Source of the DNA: Tachypleus tridentatus
Taxonomy: Eukaryota; Arthropoda; Merostomata; Xiphosura; Limulidae
Assembly: GCF_004210375.1 (NCBI RefSeq)
Contig: NC_134833.1
Span: 20,887,396-20,951,395, forward strand
Reading direction: 5' to 3'
DNA length: 64,000 bases
This document shows, one piece after another, positions 37,644 through 49,035 of the stretch. The notes under the pieces were generated by a model. That model saw only the letters and a list, made by a program, of their open reading frames with translations. It searched no databases and had not been told where the DNA came from. How positions within the stretch are numbered: the first letter of the stretch is position 1; every line of letters begins with the position of its first letter. A program made the position numbers and the translations under genes.

Positions 37644-37911
37644 GGGCCCGCCATGGCCAGGTTGGTTAAGGCGTTCGACTCGTAATCTGAGAGTCGCGGG
37701 TTCGAATCCCCGTTGTACCAAACATGTTTGCCCTTTTAGCCGTAGGGGTATATAATGTTACGGTCAATCCCACTATTTATTCGTAAAAGAGTAGCCCAAG
37801 AGTTGGCGGTGGGTGGTAGTGACTAGCTGCCTTACCTCTAGTCTCACACTGCTAAATTAGGGACGGGTAGCGCAGATAGCCCTCGAGTAGCCTTGCGCAA
37901 AATTCCAAAAC
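37644..37911 (+). mobile_element. SINE-A, full length with 11-bp target duplication
   Basis: Flanked by perfect AAATTTTCACA (37633-37643 and 37912-37922). GGGCCCGCCATGGCCAGG to CTTGCGCAAAATTCC. This looks like the original insertion shared with the duplicated segment at 24 kb. Confidence 0.96.
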
Positions 37912-37924
37912 AAATTTTCACATA

Positions 37925-38580
37925 AAAATAAAAACAAACCGAACATCATATTTGTTCAAATGTTAAAATTATTGACCCAGAAAACTGGAAGTAAAAAACG
38001 ATTTTTATTGATCTACATTCATTACTTAATTTGAAGAAATGTATACGTTCTGGGAAGTTTTCCAACTAATCAATCAAAGTGTATCTTATATATGAACCTA
38101 TTTACCTGCCAACTCCTGCGTGACGAAACTTTTTAAAATATTTTTTCACGAAAATATTGCTGTCAGAAACAGAACTACTTCTTCCAAGATGTATTAAGAA
38201 CCTAATCTAAGTTACACATTGCTTGGTCCTCAGGAAAGTTGTGATTGACTAAGAGAATACAGCTCTCACTTCTTGGAGAGTTAAAATAACATTAACTTCG
38301 TAAAAGAACATTTTTTTCTGGATAATTGGTTTTTCCGTGACCTTTTCCATTTATTTCTTTAAGCACAGCTGTGCATAATGACTTATCTGTATTGTGTGAA
38401 CCTCAGGGATCGAATCCCGAAGTTTAGCGCCATAAGGCCCACACCCATAAGACCATCTACTTCTCTGTCTCAAATAATCTACTTTTATAATTATTCTTTT
38501 ATTATTGGTAGTCATAGTAGTTTTAAAACAGTACCTGTTTAAGCCAGATTTCCTGATGTTTATTACTGCGTACACTAAAA
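37925..38580. other. AT-rich unique DNA with a tRNA-like fragment
   Basis: No gene. A reverse tRNA-SINE-like piece (GGGATCGAATCCCGAAG) sits at about 38405-38425. Confidence 0.5.
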
Positions 38581-38588
38581 AGAAGACA

Positions 38589-38705
38589 TTGATTGTTTGT
38601 TTGAAGTTAAGCTCAATTGTGCACAACTGGCTGGCTCTCTGTGCTCTGACCGTCACGGGTAACGAAACCCGGTTTCTGCGTTGTGCCACGATGGGACTGG
38701 ATAGA
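38589..38705 (-). mobile_element. SINE-C, diverged
   Basis: TTGTTTGAAGTTAAGC, GGGTAACGAAACCCGG, TGCGTTGTGCCACGATGGG, in reverse orientation. Confidence 0.65.
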
Positions 38706-39155
38706 ACGTAAACTACGTTAGTAAAAATAATATAATATAGTTAATTATGATAAAGGTATTAAAAATTATTATAAATATATGACAGTTTTAATATGTTGTT
38801 TAATCGCTATAGTTCTGTCTCGCGTTATTCTGGTTTCGCGTGTTGTTTTCTTTCAAAAGGTTCCTGTAATCGTAATTGACCGACAGGTTTGTTTCTCATT
38901 TGAAAAAGACCATACGCTCGGAATGCTACTAAGAAAATAGTTTACCACCATAGTTTTTACAGGTGATTTTTCTCTAAAAATCTAATCTTATATGTGTGTG
39001 TGTGTGAAGACATACGTTCAATAATGCTCAAAAGTTTTCTTTCTTTCTTTACGTTTTGTCATGGTGTGTGTGTGTATTTATCGGCAGGTGTGCGTAATAA
39101 TAAAATAATAAACATACAACGTTAAATTGAATACACAAATAACATAATTTCAAAA
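38706..39155. other. AT-rich unique DNA with short TG runs
   Basis: Short GT repeats at about 38993-39006 and 39065-39074; otherwise nothing recognised. Confidence 0.5.
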
Positions 39156-39161
39156 CAAATG

Positions 39162-39275
39162 TCCCCCTGCTGGTACAGCGGTATGTCTATGGATTTATAA
39201 CGCTAAAATGAGGGGGTTCGATTACCCTCGGTGGATTCAGCAAATTGCCCGATGTGGCTTTGCTATAAGAAAACA
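39162..39275 (+). mobile_element. SINE-B, full length
   Basis: CCCCCTGCTGGTACAGCG, GGGGTTCGATTACCCTCGG, GATGTGGCTTTGCTATAAG. The best plus-strand example of the family. Confidence 0.82.
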
Positions 39276-39537
39276 TTCAAAACAACAACTCTACGCGTTT
39301 CATGTTACACGCCATATTCAAGAGTTACAAACAATAAATTTTATATTTTATTATATATCACGACATCTCTGTAATTTTGCATTTATGGTACTAACATATT
39401 AACATAAAAACGCAAAGAAAAATTCAGTGTATAATAACAAACAACGTTTGATGGCGAGCACAATCATTTTCGTAACGAAGTAAAATATTCTACTATTTGA
39501 ATAACAACATATTTTTCATGTGTTGTATACAATTGTG

Positions 39538-39812
39538 GGCCCGGCATGGCCAGGTGGGTAAAGGCGTTCGACTCGTAATCCGAGGGTTACCGGTTTGAAT
39601 CCCCGTCGCACCAAACATGCTCGCCCTTTCAGCCGTGGGGGCGTTATAACGTTACGGACAATCCCACTATTCGTTGGTAAAAGAGTAGTCTAAGAGTTGG
39701 CGATAGGTGGTGATGACTAGCTGCCTTCCATCTAGTTTTACACTGGTAAATTAGGGACGGCTAGATCAAATAACCTTCGTGTAGGTTTGCGCGAAATTCA
39801 AAACAAACAAAC
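39538..39812 (+). mobile_element. SINE-A, full length
   Basis: GGCCCGGCATGGCCAGGTGG to GGTTTGCGCGAAATTC, then AAACAAACAAACAG. Its right flank (CTAGCGGAATGTTTCGC) equals the right flank of the SINE at 25002. No target duplication is visible. Confidence 0.93.
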
Positions 39813-40065
39813 AGCAAGTCTAGCGGAATGTTTCGCAACTAAAATTTGCTTTATGCTTGTTTTAAAAAATCATAACCAAGTGAGAAACATTTTGCTGTAT
39901 AGTGTGTTAAATGCAGTTTTCATAATACATACAACACAGATAGATTGAAATAAGTGAAAGTCTAAGTCCTATTCTTACTAACTTGGCCATTATTCCCCAA
40001 AAAAAATGCACTATTTTTTGCACAACACACGGATCGGAATGAATTCAGAGTTTGTAAATACAGAG

Positions 40066-40340
40066 AGGCCTGGCATGGCCAAGCGAGTAAGGCGTGCGAC
40101 TCGTAATTCGAGGGTTGCGGGTTCGTGCCCGCGTCGCGCCAAACATGTTCGCCCTCCCAGCCGTGGGGGCGATATAATGTGACGGTCAATCCCACTATTC
40201 GGTGGTAAAAGAGTACATTGCTAAATTTGGAACGGCTCGGTGCAGTGGGCTAACAGCCTACTCACTTAAATACTTGTTGAAGAATCCGCAAGCGATTGCG
40301 GCCCTATGTTCCTTGATGGAATCTCATGGTGATAACTAAC
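40066..40340 (+). mobile_element. SINE with SINE-A head and a different 3' tail
   Basis: The head and first half are SINE-A (GGCCTGGCATGGCCAAGC, B box region GGTTCGTGCCC, CCCACTATTCGGTGG). From about 40215 the sequence changes. A short SINE-A-like piece (CTAAATTTGGAACGGCT) is followed by CCTACTCACTTAAATAC, GAATCCGCAAGCGATTGCGG, CCCTATGTTCCTTGATGG and GGTGATAACTAAC. The whole unit is bounded by a perfect 11-bp repeat TAAATACAGAG (40055-40065 and 40341-40351), so head and new tail moved together. A related tail stretch occurs at about 48965-49010. Confidence 0.85.
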
Positions 40341-40368
40341 TAAATACAGAGGCTGTAATAATATTTTG

Positions 40369-41170
40369 CTAAACTATTAGATTTAATTAACATAGCTGTT
40401 AAACTGATCAGAATAGTTAACATAACTCTATTAAACTGATCATTGTAGTTTTGTTTGTTTGTTTGTTTTGAATTTCGCACAAAGCTACACGAGGGCTAGC
40501 TGCGCTAGCGTCCCTAATTTAGCAGTGTAAGACTAGAGAAAAGGCAGCTAGTCATCACCACCCACCGCCAACTCTTGGACCACTCTTTTACCAACGAATA
40601 GTGGGATTGACCGTCACATTATAACGCCCCTACGACTGAAAGGGCGAGCATGTTTGGTGCGACGGGGATTCGAACCCGCGACCCTCAAATTACGAATCGA
40701 ACGCCTTAACACACTTGGCCATGCCGTGCCGCATTGTAGTTAACATAATTCTACTAAACTGATCATATTAATTAACATAACTCTACAAACTGACCAATGT
40801 AGTTAACAATTCTACTAAATTGATCATATTAATTAACATAACTCCACAAACTGACCAGTGTAGTTAACACAGTTCTACTAAACTGATCAGTGTAGTTAAC
40901 ACAGTTCTACTAAACTGATCACTGTAGTTAACATCATTCTACTGAACTGATCGTATTAATTAACATAACTCTACAAACTGGTCAGTGTAATTAACATAAT
41001 TCTACTAAACTGATCAGTGTAGTTAACACAGTTCTACTAAACTGATCAGTGCAGTTAACATAATTCTACTAAGATAATCAGAATAGTTCACATAACTCTA
41101 TTAAACTGATCAGAGTAGTTAACATAATTCTACTAAACTAATCAGAGAAGTTAGCATAAGTATGCTAAAC
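40369..41170. repeat. 32-bp tandem repeat, interrupted by a SINE
   Basis: Unit AGTTAACATAATTCTACTAA, ACTGATCAGTGT, moderately diverged, about 2 units left and 13 right of the SINE-A at 40451-40731. TTAATTAACATAACTC variants form a second unit type. Confidence 0.9.
40451..40731 (-). mobile_element. SINE-A, full length with 10-bp target duplication
   Basis: Flanked by CATTGTAGTT (40441-40450 and 40732-40741), inserted into a unit of the 32-bp array. Left end TTGTTTGTTTGTTTGTTTTG. Confidence 0.96.
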
Positions 41171-42088
41171 TGCGCGGAAGACTGAGCGCGTTATTTTAAG
41201 ACTGTTTGTAATACGTAAATCAGCAAAACGACGACCACTGTAAAGTTGCAGCAGAACAGCATGTATCAAAACTACTTTTAGTCTTTTGCAGAGAGTATGA
41301 AGAAACCGACGGAATAGGTGTGCAACAGTCCTTTAGGACGCAAAATATCCTTACACTTAGTTCATAAAGACGTGTTCAGATCATGTCGAAATATCCTTTA
41401 CACTTACTGGCGTTCGATAAAAAAATAATGTGGATTAACCTAGGGTATCAGGAAAATTTAGAAAGAGACTTTCAACAAGTCGTACCCAGCCGAGATAAGC
41501 AAAATTAGATGTCTTGTATCAGATAAAAATCCGTGAACAAAAATTAGCGAGACAAAAACACTTCACATGTTCCAGGCAACTGTAGGCAATCTTAACAGAT
41601 TTTCTATTATATATTTTTCTATGTTTGTTTTAGTTAAATATATATTTATAAATGCAAGTAACTTATATTGTTAAATGTGTATTGTGAAAGTTCTGCCTAT
41701 TCTCTACATTTTAGAAGATTATGAGAATAAGAACCAACAAGTTACTAGATATGCATGTAAATTACTAATGGACGTCAGTATTATTGCCAACTAAAATCTC
41801 GAAAAACCTCGACTTAAAGTTTATAAGTCAATGCGCGAAGAGGCAGTTTAATGTTGTTGGTTTGCTGCAGTTAGTATACCAGAAGCCTCGAAAGTTATAA
41901 CTGTGATTAGCACTTATTAATTGTGAAAGTACAAATATTCGAACATTACCAACCGTTTACCTTCAGTGAATTAACTTTGAACGATAGTATTTTTACGAGA
42001 ATATTAGACATCTTCGCCAGAGAAAAGTCAATTTGTAAGCGGTGTAAGACCAGTCAAGAATAGAAAGTTAGCTAGCTAGCCTTTAAGC
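41171..42088. other. Unique DNA, nothing recognised
   Basis: No repeat family and no open frame of interest between the 32-bp array and the hAT element. Confidence 0.5.
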
Positions 42089-42420
42089 CAGCGTATTCCA
42101 AACTTTCTCGGTTCACGGCGCCCTTAGTGTCTCAGCAATTTTTTCACGGCGCCCCTTGGCAAAAATAAAAACCTAACATTCTCGTTTATTAAGTATTAGG
42201 TCCAAACAACTTAATAATTATTTATGTCCTAACAACTTAGTAGTCGTTTGAAAGAATACGCGCAAACTGAAAGTAAAAACATTTTTACTTCATTTTTTAA
42301 ATAACCACAATTACTCATGGAATATGTGCGCCTGTTGGGCACTGTACAGCTTCTTAAACCTTGGAATCATATTGGACACCGCCACCATCATTTCCTGTTC
42401 CATATTGATTTTAAAACAAT

Positions 42421-42560
42421 TCCAGTATTCGTTGGTAAAAGAGTAGCTCAAGTGTTGGCGGTGAGTGGAGATGACTAGCTGCCTTTTGTTTAGTCTTACA
42501 CTACTAAATTAAGGTAGCCCTAGTGTAGCTTTGAGCGAAATTCAAAACAAACCAAACCAA
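42421..42560 (+). mobile_element. SINE-A 3' fragment inside the hAT element
   Basis: CCAGTATTCGTTGGTAAAAG to GTAGCTTTGAGCGAAATTC followed by AAACAAACC. 5'-truncated. Confidence 0.85.
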
Positions 42561-42699
42561 AACCAAGACAGCTCATTAAGATTTTCTTCTTCTGCAGAGG
42601 TAGATTCAGATGGGGCTTTAGCTCTGAATGTGTCTTGAATCCATGCAAATTTCTCCATATCTTCTAGAAAGTAATTTTCAAACCAGTCACTGAACTATG

Positions 42700-44181
42700 T
42701 CAGGTGCTCCTCAGAAACCGATTTTAGTTCGTGGGTCAAATCAAGTTCATTGGATGTAACAAACTGTTGCAGCAGGGGAAACAGTCTTTGTCACCACCTT
42801 CATTTATTTTTCTTCTCCATAACAGTAACGTTTTTCTAAAGGCTGAAACATTCTCTGCGAGTTTCAGAATGTGCGTGTTGCTTCCCTGCAAAGAGAGATT
42901 CGATGCATTTAATTTTCGAAGAGATCGCACAGATATGTTAGTTTTGACAAAAAAAATCAGTATCCAATAAGCTTTTAGCACACTCGTATTCTTCTTTTTT
43001 GAGATAAGAGTAGAGTTCCTGTCGTAATTCGAACACACGGGTCAGTACATTCCAACGCGAGAGCCATCGCGAGCTACTGTAGTACAACAAAGATGTGTGC
43101 TCAGACCACATATCCACCACACAGTGTTTTTTTCAAAAACCCTCGCCTTTTGTGGCTGAGTTTTTATAAAGTTCATCACTTTCAACACGTTTTCCAGGAC
43201 TAGGTTCAGTGGAAAACACATGTGCTTTGACGCAATGGCTTCCCTGTGGATTATGCAGTGGGTCCACAGCGCATCAAGAGCTTTGCTTCGTATGAGTGTC
43301 TGCAATCCTCCATAACAGCCGGACATAGAGCGACCACCACCGGTACAAACGCCAACGCACTTCATCCAGTCTAAGTTGTTTTCACACATAAAACTGGTAA
43401 GAATCTCAAAAAATGTCTTGAGTCTTTGTACGTGTCGTGATACTTTTACAAAAGAAAAGGTCTTCCACAATTTTGCCACCATCCACGAACCATATGTAGC
43501 AAATCAAATGAGCATCCTTGTTATTATTTGTTGCCTCATCTAGCTGGTGTAACAAATCAAATTAGCATCTTGTTGTTATCCCTTGCTTCATCTAACTGTA
43601 ACCTGAATTCCTTCCCTTTCATTTTTTCAATTATCTGATCGTTGAGATCTTCGGCCATGTGTTGGATTCTATAACTGATAGTATTGTTGGATAAAGGCAC
43701 CTTTGAAAGCAGTCTTTCCGTAGATTCACCAACCATAATGTTCATCATATCCACTGAAGCCGGTAAAATCAGTTCTTCTGCGATGGTGTGAAGCTTTATA
43801 CATTTCGCGACTCTATATGCCACCTTGTAGGATGCTAGCAAAATATTGCTTAGTATCAATGCTTGTTTCAAAAATGTACCTTTTTGTTCTTTCAATTTTT
43901 TTTAACTTTCCGGTAAAATAATCACAGGATCTACTAGCCATGTTAAGATGATTAGTCTCTAAGTAGCGTTTTAGTTTAGTTGGAAGCATGCACTCTGGAC
44001 CTGAAACTTTTAGACATAATGCACAGTGTGGACACTCTTCATGATTGACATCTATTGAAGAAAAACCAAAATCTAGATAACTATCATCATATTTCCGATA
44101 TTTACGTTTCTTCACAACTTTGCCACTGGTCTGTGCTTCGCCATCATTTTCTTCACTCCCACTCTTCTTATTAATGTTCAA
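42700..44181 (-). pseudogene. hAT transposase pseudogene (ZBED5/SCAND3-like)
   Basis: Reads right to left from the Met at 44181. Parts in order: a basic N-terminus (KKRKYRKYDDSYLDFGF); a BED-type zinc finger (ECPHCALCLK ... KLKRYLETNH), where Tyr stands at the first His position expected for the family; a helical region with LASYKVAYRVAKCIKLHT; and the first catalytic motif, LQLDEARDNN. After a frameshift come GVCTGGGRSMSG, where the family normally has Asp after CT, then ALDALWTHCIIHREAIASKH and LNLVLENVLKVMNFIK. The C-terminal piece (LRQELYSYLKKEEYECAK, DTDFF) continues in another frame to about 42735. Frames change near 43890, 43510 and 43040. With a lost catalytic Asp and several frameshifts it cannot encode an active enzyme. 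Confidence 0.9.
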
Positions 44182-44560
44182 AATTTTTTTATTTTTATGT
44201 ACAAGGACTAAAAATCAACAAAATAATTCATTGAACTTCGCCAGACCTTCAGTTATTTCGATTACTGACATACCCGGAGAGTTGACAGGCATTTATATAC
44301 AAAATATTAGAAACGAAAAACTTCGAGAAGTTACTGGCGTAGCCAAAAGTACAAGTAAACAAAATCACATCTCAAACATTCGACAACGTCATCGAAAGGT
44401 ATGTAGCGCGATCTAGTGTTAAAACTGTGAACTGCCTCGAGCTTGTAGTTCGCATGGTGTCCGACAGATGCCAATATCGCTGTGTTTCCCTCAACTTTTG
44501 AAATAACCCGCGGCGTCCTGAGGCGGCGCGGCACACAGTTGGGGAACCACTGCGTTGAGC

Positions 44561-45420
44561 GAAGTGTAATACCAACTCACAATTAATTCGCTCATTATGA
44601 ACCGTCGATAAAATGTTCAGTTCCAAACCAGAAAGAAGACTCAGTATCGTTTGTAAGTTTGTAGAACTTTTGTCTATAAATCATTGTTTTCAATAACAGT
44701 TTGTAGTAACCTTCATTACAAGTTGTGTCGTTCTTTGCATATTAAAATATATTTGTGTTAGGAAAAAAAACTGTGTGTATCAAATATTGTGGACAAATAT
44801 CATAAAAAAATTATAGGTATTGACATTTAACAACCTTCTAAGTCCAAATCTTAATACGTAAGAAAATAAATCGGAAACTCATCAGAGATAGATTATAATA
44901 CGTAACATAATATGTTTATTATATGAGTTACGTTGCAGGGCAGTTGTCAGATGCATGTTCACAAAACGAAATATGACAGAGATTTGGAGACAGGAGTGTA
45001 ACTACACGTTCAGACACCAAAATATTTTCATTATAACAACCTCTGTTTTCATCCGTATCTCTGATTTCCTTAAATTTTTTTTAAGGAATATCTAAATCCA
45101 ATATCTACATAAATCTTACTAAGCATTTCCGACAATGTAAATACGTAAGAAAATTAAATCAACCCATGGCGAGAAATATTGCTCGAAGCCTCAAGCCAAA
45201 TATGAAATGTGATTACAGCGCTGTGTGGTGTTAATTACCTAAACAAATGTCTTTCTCCAGCAGAACCTTCGATTAATCGTATTCTATTCTTCAGTTGTTT
45301 TCAACTGAAACGAAGTGTGCTTACAAATTAAACTACTGTAACTTTAATAAATCTAAATCAATACCCCTGATTGTGGGTTGTTGGAATAATCACTTAATTT
45401 ACTTTATTGCCTTAGTGACA
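44561..45420. other. AT-rich unique DNA
   Basis: No gene or repeat family seen. Confidence 0.5.
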
Positions 45421-45436
45421 GTCATCCATCGTCACT

Positions 45437-45718
45437 GTTTGTTTGTTTGATTTTGAATTTCGCGCAAAGCTACTCGAGGGCTACCTGCGCTACCCGTCCC
45501 TAATTTAGCAGTGTAAGACTAGAGAGAAGGCAGCTAGTCATCACCACCCACTGCCAACTCTTGGGCTACTCTTTTACCAACGAATAATGGGGTTGACCGT
45601 CACATTATAACGCCCTCACGGCTGAAAGGGCGAGCATGTTTGGTGCGACCGGGATTCGAACCCGCGATCCTCAGATTACGAGTCAAACGTTTTAACACAC
45701 TTGGCCATGCCGGGCCTC
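45437..45718 (-). mobile_element. SINE-A, full length with 12-bp target duplication
   Basis: Flanked by TCCATCGTCACT (45425-45436 and 45719-45730). Very close in sequence to the copy at 53944 (shared GACCGGGATTC, CAAACG variants). Confidence 0.96.
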
Positions 45719-45820
45719 TCCATCGTCACTAACGAGGTATTGTGAGCATCTTCGAAGTTTAAATGAAGCCATAACTTCAGCTTATCCATAAAATAAATAC
45801 GTTCAGCTAACAAAGGTAAC

Positions 45821-46065
45821 GGCCCGGCATGGCCAGTTGGGTTAAAACGTTCGACTCCCCGTCGCACCAAACATGCTCGCCCTTTCAGCTATGGAGGCGT
45901 TATAATGTGACGGTCAATCCCATTATTCGTTAGTAAAAGAGTAGCCCAAAAGTTGACGGTGGGTGGTGATGACTAGCTGCCTTCCCTCTAGTCTTACACT
46001 GCTAAATTAGGGATGGCTAGCGCAGCTAGTCCTCGTGTAGCTTTGCGCGAAATTCAAAAAACAAA
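45821..46065 (+). mobile_element. SINE-A with internal head deletion
   Basis: GGCCCGGCATGGCCAGTTGG, then CGTTCGACTCCCCGTCGC: the anticodon to B-box stretch is deleted. Complete thereafter. Confidence 0.92.
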
Positions 46066-46460
46066 ATACTCACATTGGAAATAACAGTCACTCTATTAAA
46101 ACCTGTTCTTTTAATACATTCATCGTCCTATACTTACAACGTATTCAATAATCGATTTACGAATGCTATGTACGTTAGTTGATCTATTCAAACATGTGCG
46201 GTACTCATATAAGCCATTCCATTAAAATATTTTCAATGTGTATATCAGATGCAATAGGAACACAATAACGTTTTCTTCAACGTTTCATTCATTCATGTCG
46301 TCTTCCTCCCATGCCTTGCAACGCTCACGGCGAACACTCAGAGAATGTACTATTTCTCGCTTATTCATCTCTTGTATCGCCATGTTTCGAGGGCGCTGAG
46401 AACATCTTCGATTTACCGTCAACGTGATCGTCCGTTTGTTTTCCATTCCTTTATCTTTGC
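46066..46460. other. Unique DNA
   Basis: Nothing recognised. Slightly CG-richer around 46390-46440. Confidence 0.5.
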
Positions 46461-46463
46461 TGG

Positions 46464-46735
46464 GTCCGGCAAAGCCAGTTGTTAAGGTACTCGACTCGTA
46501 ATCCGAGGGTCGCGGGTTCGAATCCCCATCGCACCAAACATGCTCGCCCTTTCAGGCATGGGAGCGTTATAATGTGACGGAAAATTCCCACTATTCGTTG
46601 GTAAAAGAGTAACCCAAGAGTTGGCGGTGGGCAGTAATAACTATCTGCCTTCCCTCTAGTCTTACACTGCTAAATTGGGGACGGCTAGCGCAGATTGCCC
46701 TCGTGTAGCTGTGCACGAATTTCAAAAACAAACAA
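46464..46735 (+). mobile_element. SINE-A, full length
   Basis: GGGTCCGGCAAAGCCAG to TAGCTGTGCACGAATTTC and AAACAAACAAAG. TTTATCTT on both sides (about 46450 and 46742) may be a short target duplication. Confidence 0.9.
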
Positions 46736-47274
46736 AGACTCGTTTATCTTCGTGTTGAATGTTCTTTGTGGCAGAGAATTTAGGTGTTGTTTAATAAGTT
46801 GAAGAACCACTGGATATGTTGCCTCTTGAGGTATAACAAACTGGTCAGTTTGCACTTTCCACTTATTTCGTCTTGATGTGTTTTGTCTCTAGTTATTAAC
46901 ACCAAGAAATTTTCCGTGGCACCTCAATTCTGCTTTGAGAAAATTTTATTTTAAATTCAAATAATAAGCACTGTTTTTGTGTACAACGTATTTTACTCAT
47001 TACGTGTTTGACTGTGATATTTAACCAATCGAGAAAATGCCAGACATATATTTAAAGTCATTCTAAGAACTTTCCATGTCTGAGAAACGTGTCATAATTT
47101 AGTCTTAACTGTGCCACTTGACTCCATAGATGTATATATGTAAACTCCATAGATGTAAACCGTTTGGTTTAAGGGTTTGAGTAACTTATAATCTTTGTGC
47201 ATAGCAACAGTGTCTCATTTAAACTCGTGTGAAATAGTTCATAATATTTTCCTTCAAGATTTCTTCACTTTTGT

Positions 47275-47530
47275 TGTTGAATTTCGTGTTAAACACGCAA
47301 GTGATATCTGTGTTAGGCATTCCTCATTTTGCAGTGACAGACTAGAAAGTATGAAGTTAGTCAACATCACCCACCGCCAACTCTAGAACTCCTCTTTATG
47401 AAATAATAGGATTTGACCCTAACTCTTATAATGCATCCACCGCCCCAAAGTACGGAGTAGGATTTTTTTTTTAATTTTGCGGTAACAGGAAGCGATCCAA
47501 AGTCCAGTGCACTAACCATTTGGTCCAGTT
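47275..47530 (-). mobile_element. Degenerate SINE-A
   Basis: TTGAATTTCGTGTTAAACAC, CACCCACCGCCAACTC, AATAATAGGATTTGACCC; the head is barely recognisable (CTAACCATTTGGTCC). Confidence 0.65.
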
Positions 47531-47667
47531 TTCATATTTCTGAGCAATTTTTTTACATATATACTAATTTATTTACGTAGTTTTGTTATTTTTTTATGAT
47601 TTACAGGTATGGATAACAAGTGTCAGAAATCTGTTATGTTGTAAGTCCTATTTCGTAAGCCTTTTTG

Positions 47668-47870
47668 TCGAATTTCGCGCATAGCTACCCGAAGGCTACC
47701 TACACAAGCCGTCTCTAATTTTGAAGTGATAAATAAGCGGGAAGGCAGCTAGTCACCCATCGCCAACCCTTGAGCTCCTTATTACGAGTAACTAGTAAGA
47801 ATGGCTGTTACATAATAGTGCCTTCACGACTGAAAGAGAGAGCACGTTCAGTGATGGTTCAATATGTTTA
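47668..47870 (-). mobile_element. Degenerate SINE-A, head missing
   Basis: TCGAATTTCGCGCATAGC, GGCAGCTAGTCACCCATC, CCTTCACGACTGAAAG. Confidence 0.7.
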
Positions 47871-48149
47871 TCAGAACTTCAGTATGCATACTGAACACAC
47901 AAACAGAAGAAACTTGTGATATATTACTAACATCTTGAAGTTCTGCGAAGCATCATACTTTACTATGAATTCCTTTCATCTAATCAATCAGTTGAAGCCT
48001 GGCAAATAAATCCTGGCATTAGAAGAAGAGGGCGTTTATATAATTACTGACGTCACACTTGAAACAAGAAACACGTGCAAGTCTGATTTTGAGTTTCTAT
48101 AGTATTAAAAATATTAATATTTCAACCCGAATAGCATCTGGTGCAACCA

Positions 48150-48410
48150 CGTGGTTAAATCACCACGTCAGAAATCCAAAAATTTGGACATAGTAATTGC
48201 TAGGTTGGAACCGCTAACCAGAGAGAAAGAGTAGTCGTCAATGGATACCGCTTACCCAGTTAGTCTTAGTTGAATAGGGGAATTGACTGTTATTCTCATA
48301 ATGCGAACACATTTGAAATAGTAAGGCGTACCAAGTGACGTGCTCCAGGCTCGCCCTCGTGATCCTTTGGATCTGCAGCCCGTCATCAGGAAGCATTAGG
48401 CCATGCTCAT
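48150..48410 (-). mobile_element. Possible very old SINE-A remnant
   Basis: Weak likeness only: GAATTGACTGTTATTCTCAT, AATGCGAACAC, GGCTCGCCCTCGTGATCC, TTAGGCCATGCTC. It could also be another tRNA-derived family. Confidence 0.35.
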
Positions 48411-48899
48411 CAAAAGCAAATAATCTAATGATGTGATTCTAGTAAATTAATAGGAATCTGTAGTTAAGGAATTAGCACTTGTTGTTCTAATCATTCACAA
48501 AAGCGCTAAGTTTGCCCTCTTTTGGGATATATATTAAGCAAACACAAAATGTAAAGCGAGTATGATAAACAATAAGCTGTACTTTTATTTCGCTTTAAAT
48601 TTTTACTAACGAGTTACCAACTTGGCGCCGCTTCTTCAAAAGATCGTCGTTGTGAGTTTAATTTGTAAATATTTTGTATCTAATTTGAAATCAGAAGAGG
48701 GAAGAGTTTTCGAATAAATATTGTGCTTTTTCAGAAATATTTCTCTCAGGTCAACTTACCAGTAACGTTAAAACCATTCAGTAAAACATTGCGTATGTAG
48801 TATTAAAAGTTTAAGCCGATAGATGCCGCCATTAAAAAAAAAAACTTTAATATTTTTTTCAGCTTATGTAAGCGTGTGCAACCAATGTATCCGAATTGC

Positions 48900-49035
48900 G
48901 ATTTCGAGGATTTATGGTTCGCGACCTGTTAGCGCAAGGTCAAGCTCTGTACTTTAAAGTTGTTAATGAATCCGCAAGTGATTGCTGCCCTATGTTCCTT
49001 GAAGGAATCGAGAGGCAAAAAAAATAATAATAAAG
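48900..49035 (+). mobile_element. Copy of the alternative SINE tail
   Basis: GAATCCGCAAGTGATTGC, CCCTATGTTCCTTGAAGG, matching 40280-40325. It is preceded by TTCGCGACCTGTTAGCGC and followed by an A-rich tail (CAAAAAAAATAATAATAAAG). It has no SINE-A head, so it may be an independent SINE or the 3' end of the partner LINE. Confidence 0.6.

Larger units (their letters stand above)
42089..44552 (-). mobile_element. hAT-superfamily DNA transposon (ZBED5/SCAND3-like), decayed
   Basis: A 2464-bp element. The left end CAGCGTATTCCAAAC and right end (reverse complement CAGTGGTTCCCCAAC) are hAT-type short terminal repeats. The 8-bp flanks CTTTAAGC (42081-42088) and CGTTGAGC (44553-44560) match at 6 of 8 positions, consistent with an old 8-bp target duplication. 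Subterminal GC-rich words (GGCGCCC, CGGCGCGG) are present on both sides. A SINE-A fragment is inserted at about 42421-42560. Confidence 0.88.

Noticed and set aside
44120..44416. 98-codon plus-strand frame
   Set aside because: Antisense to the N-terminus of the hAT transposase pseudogene.
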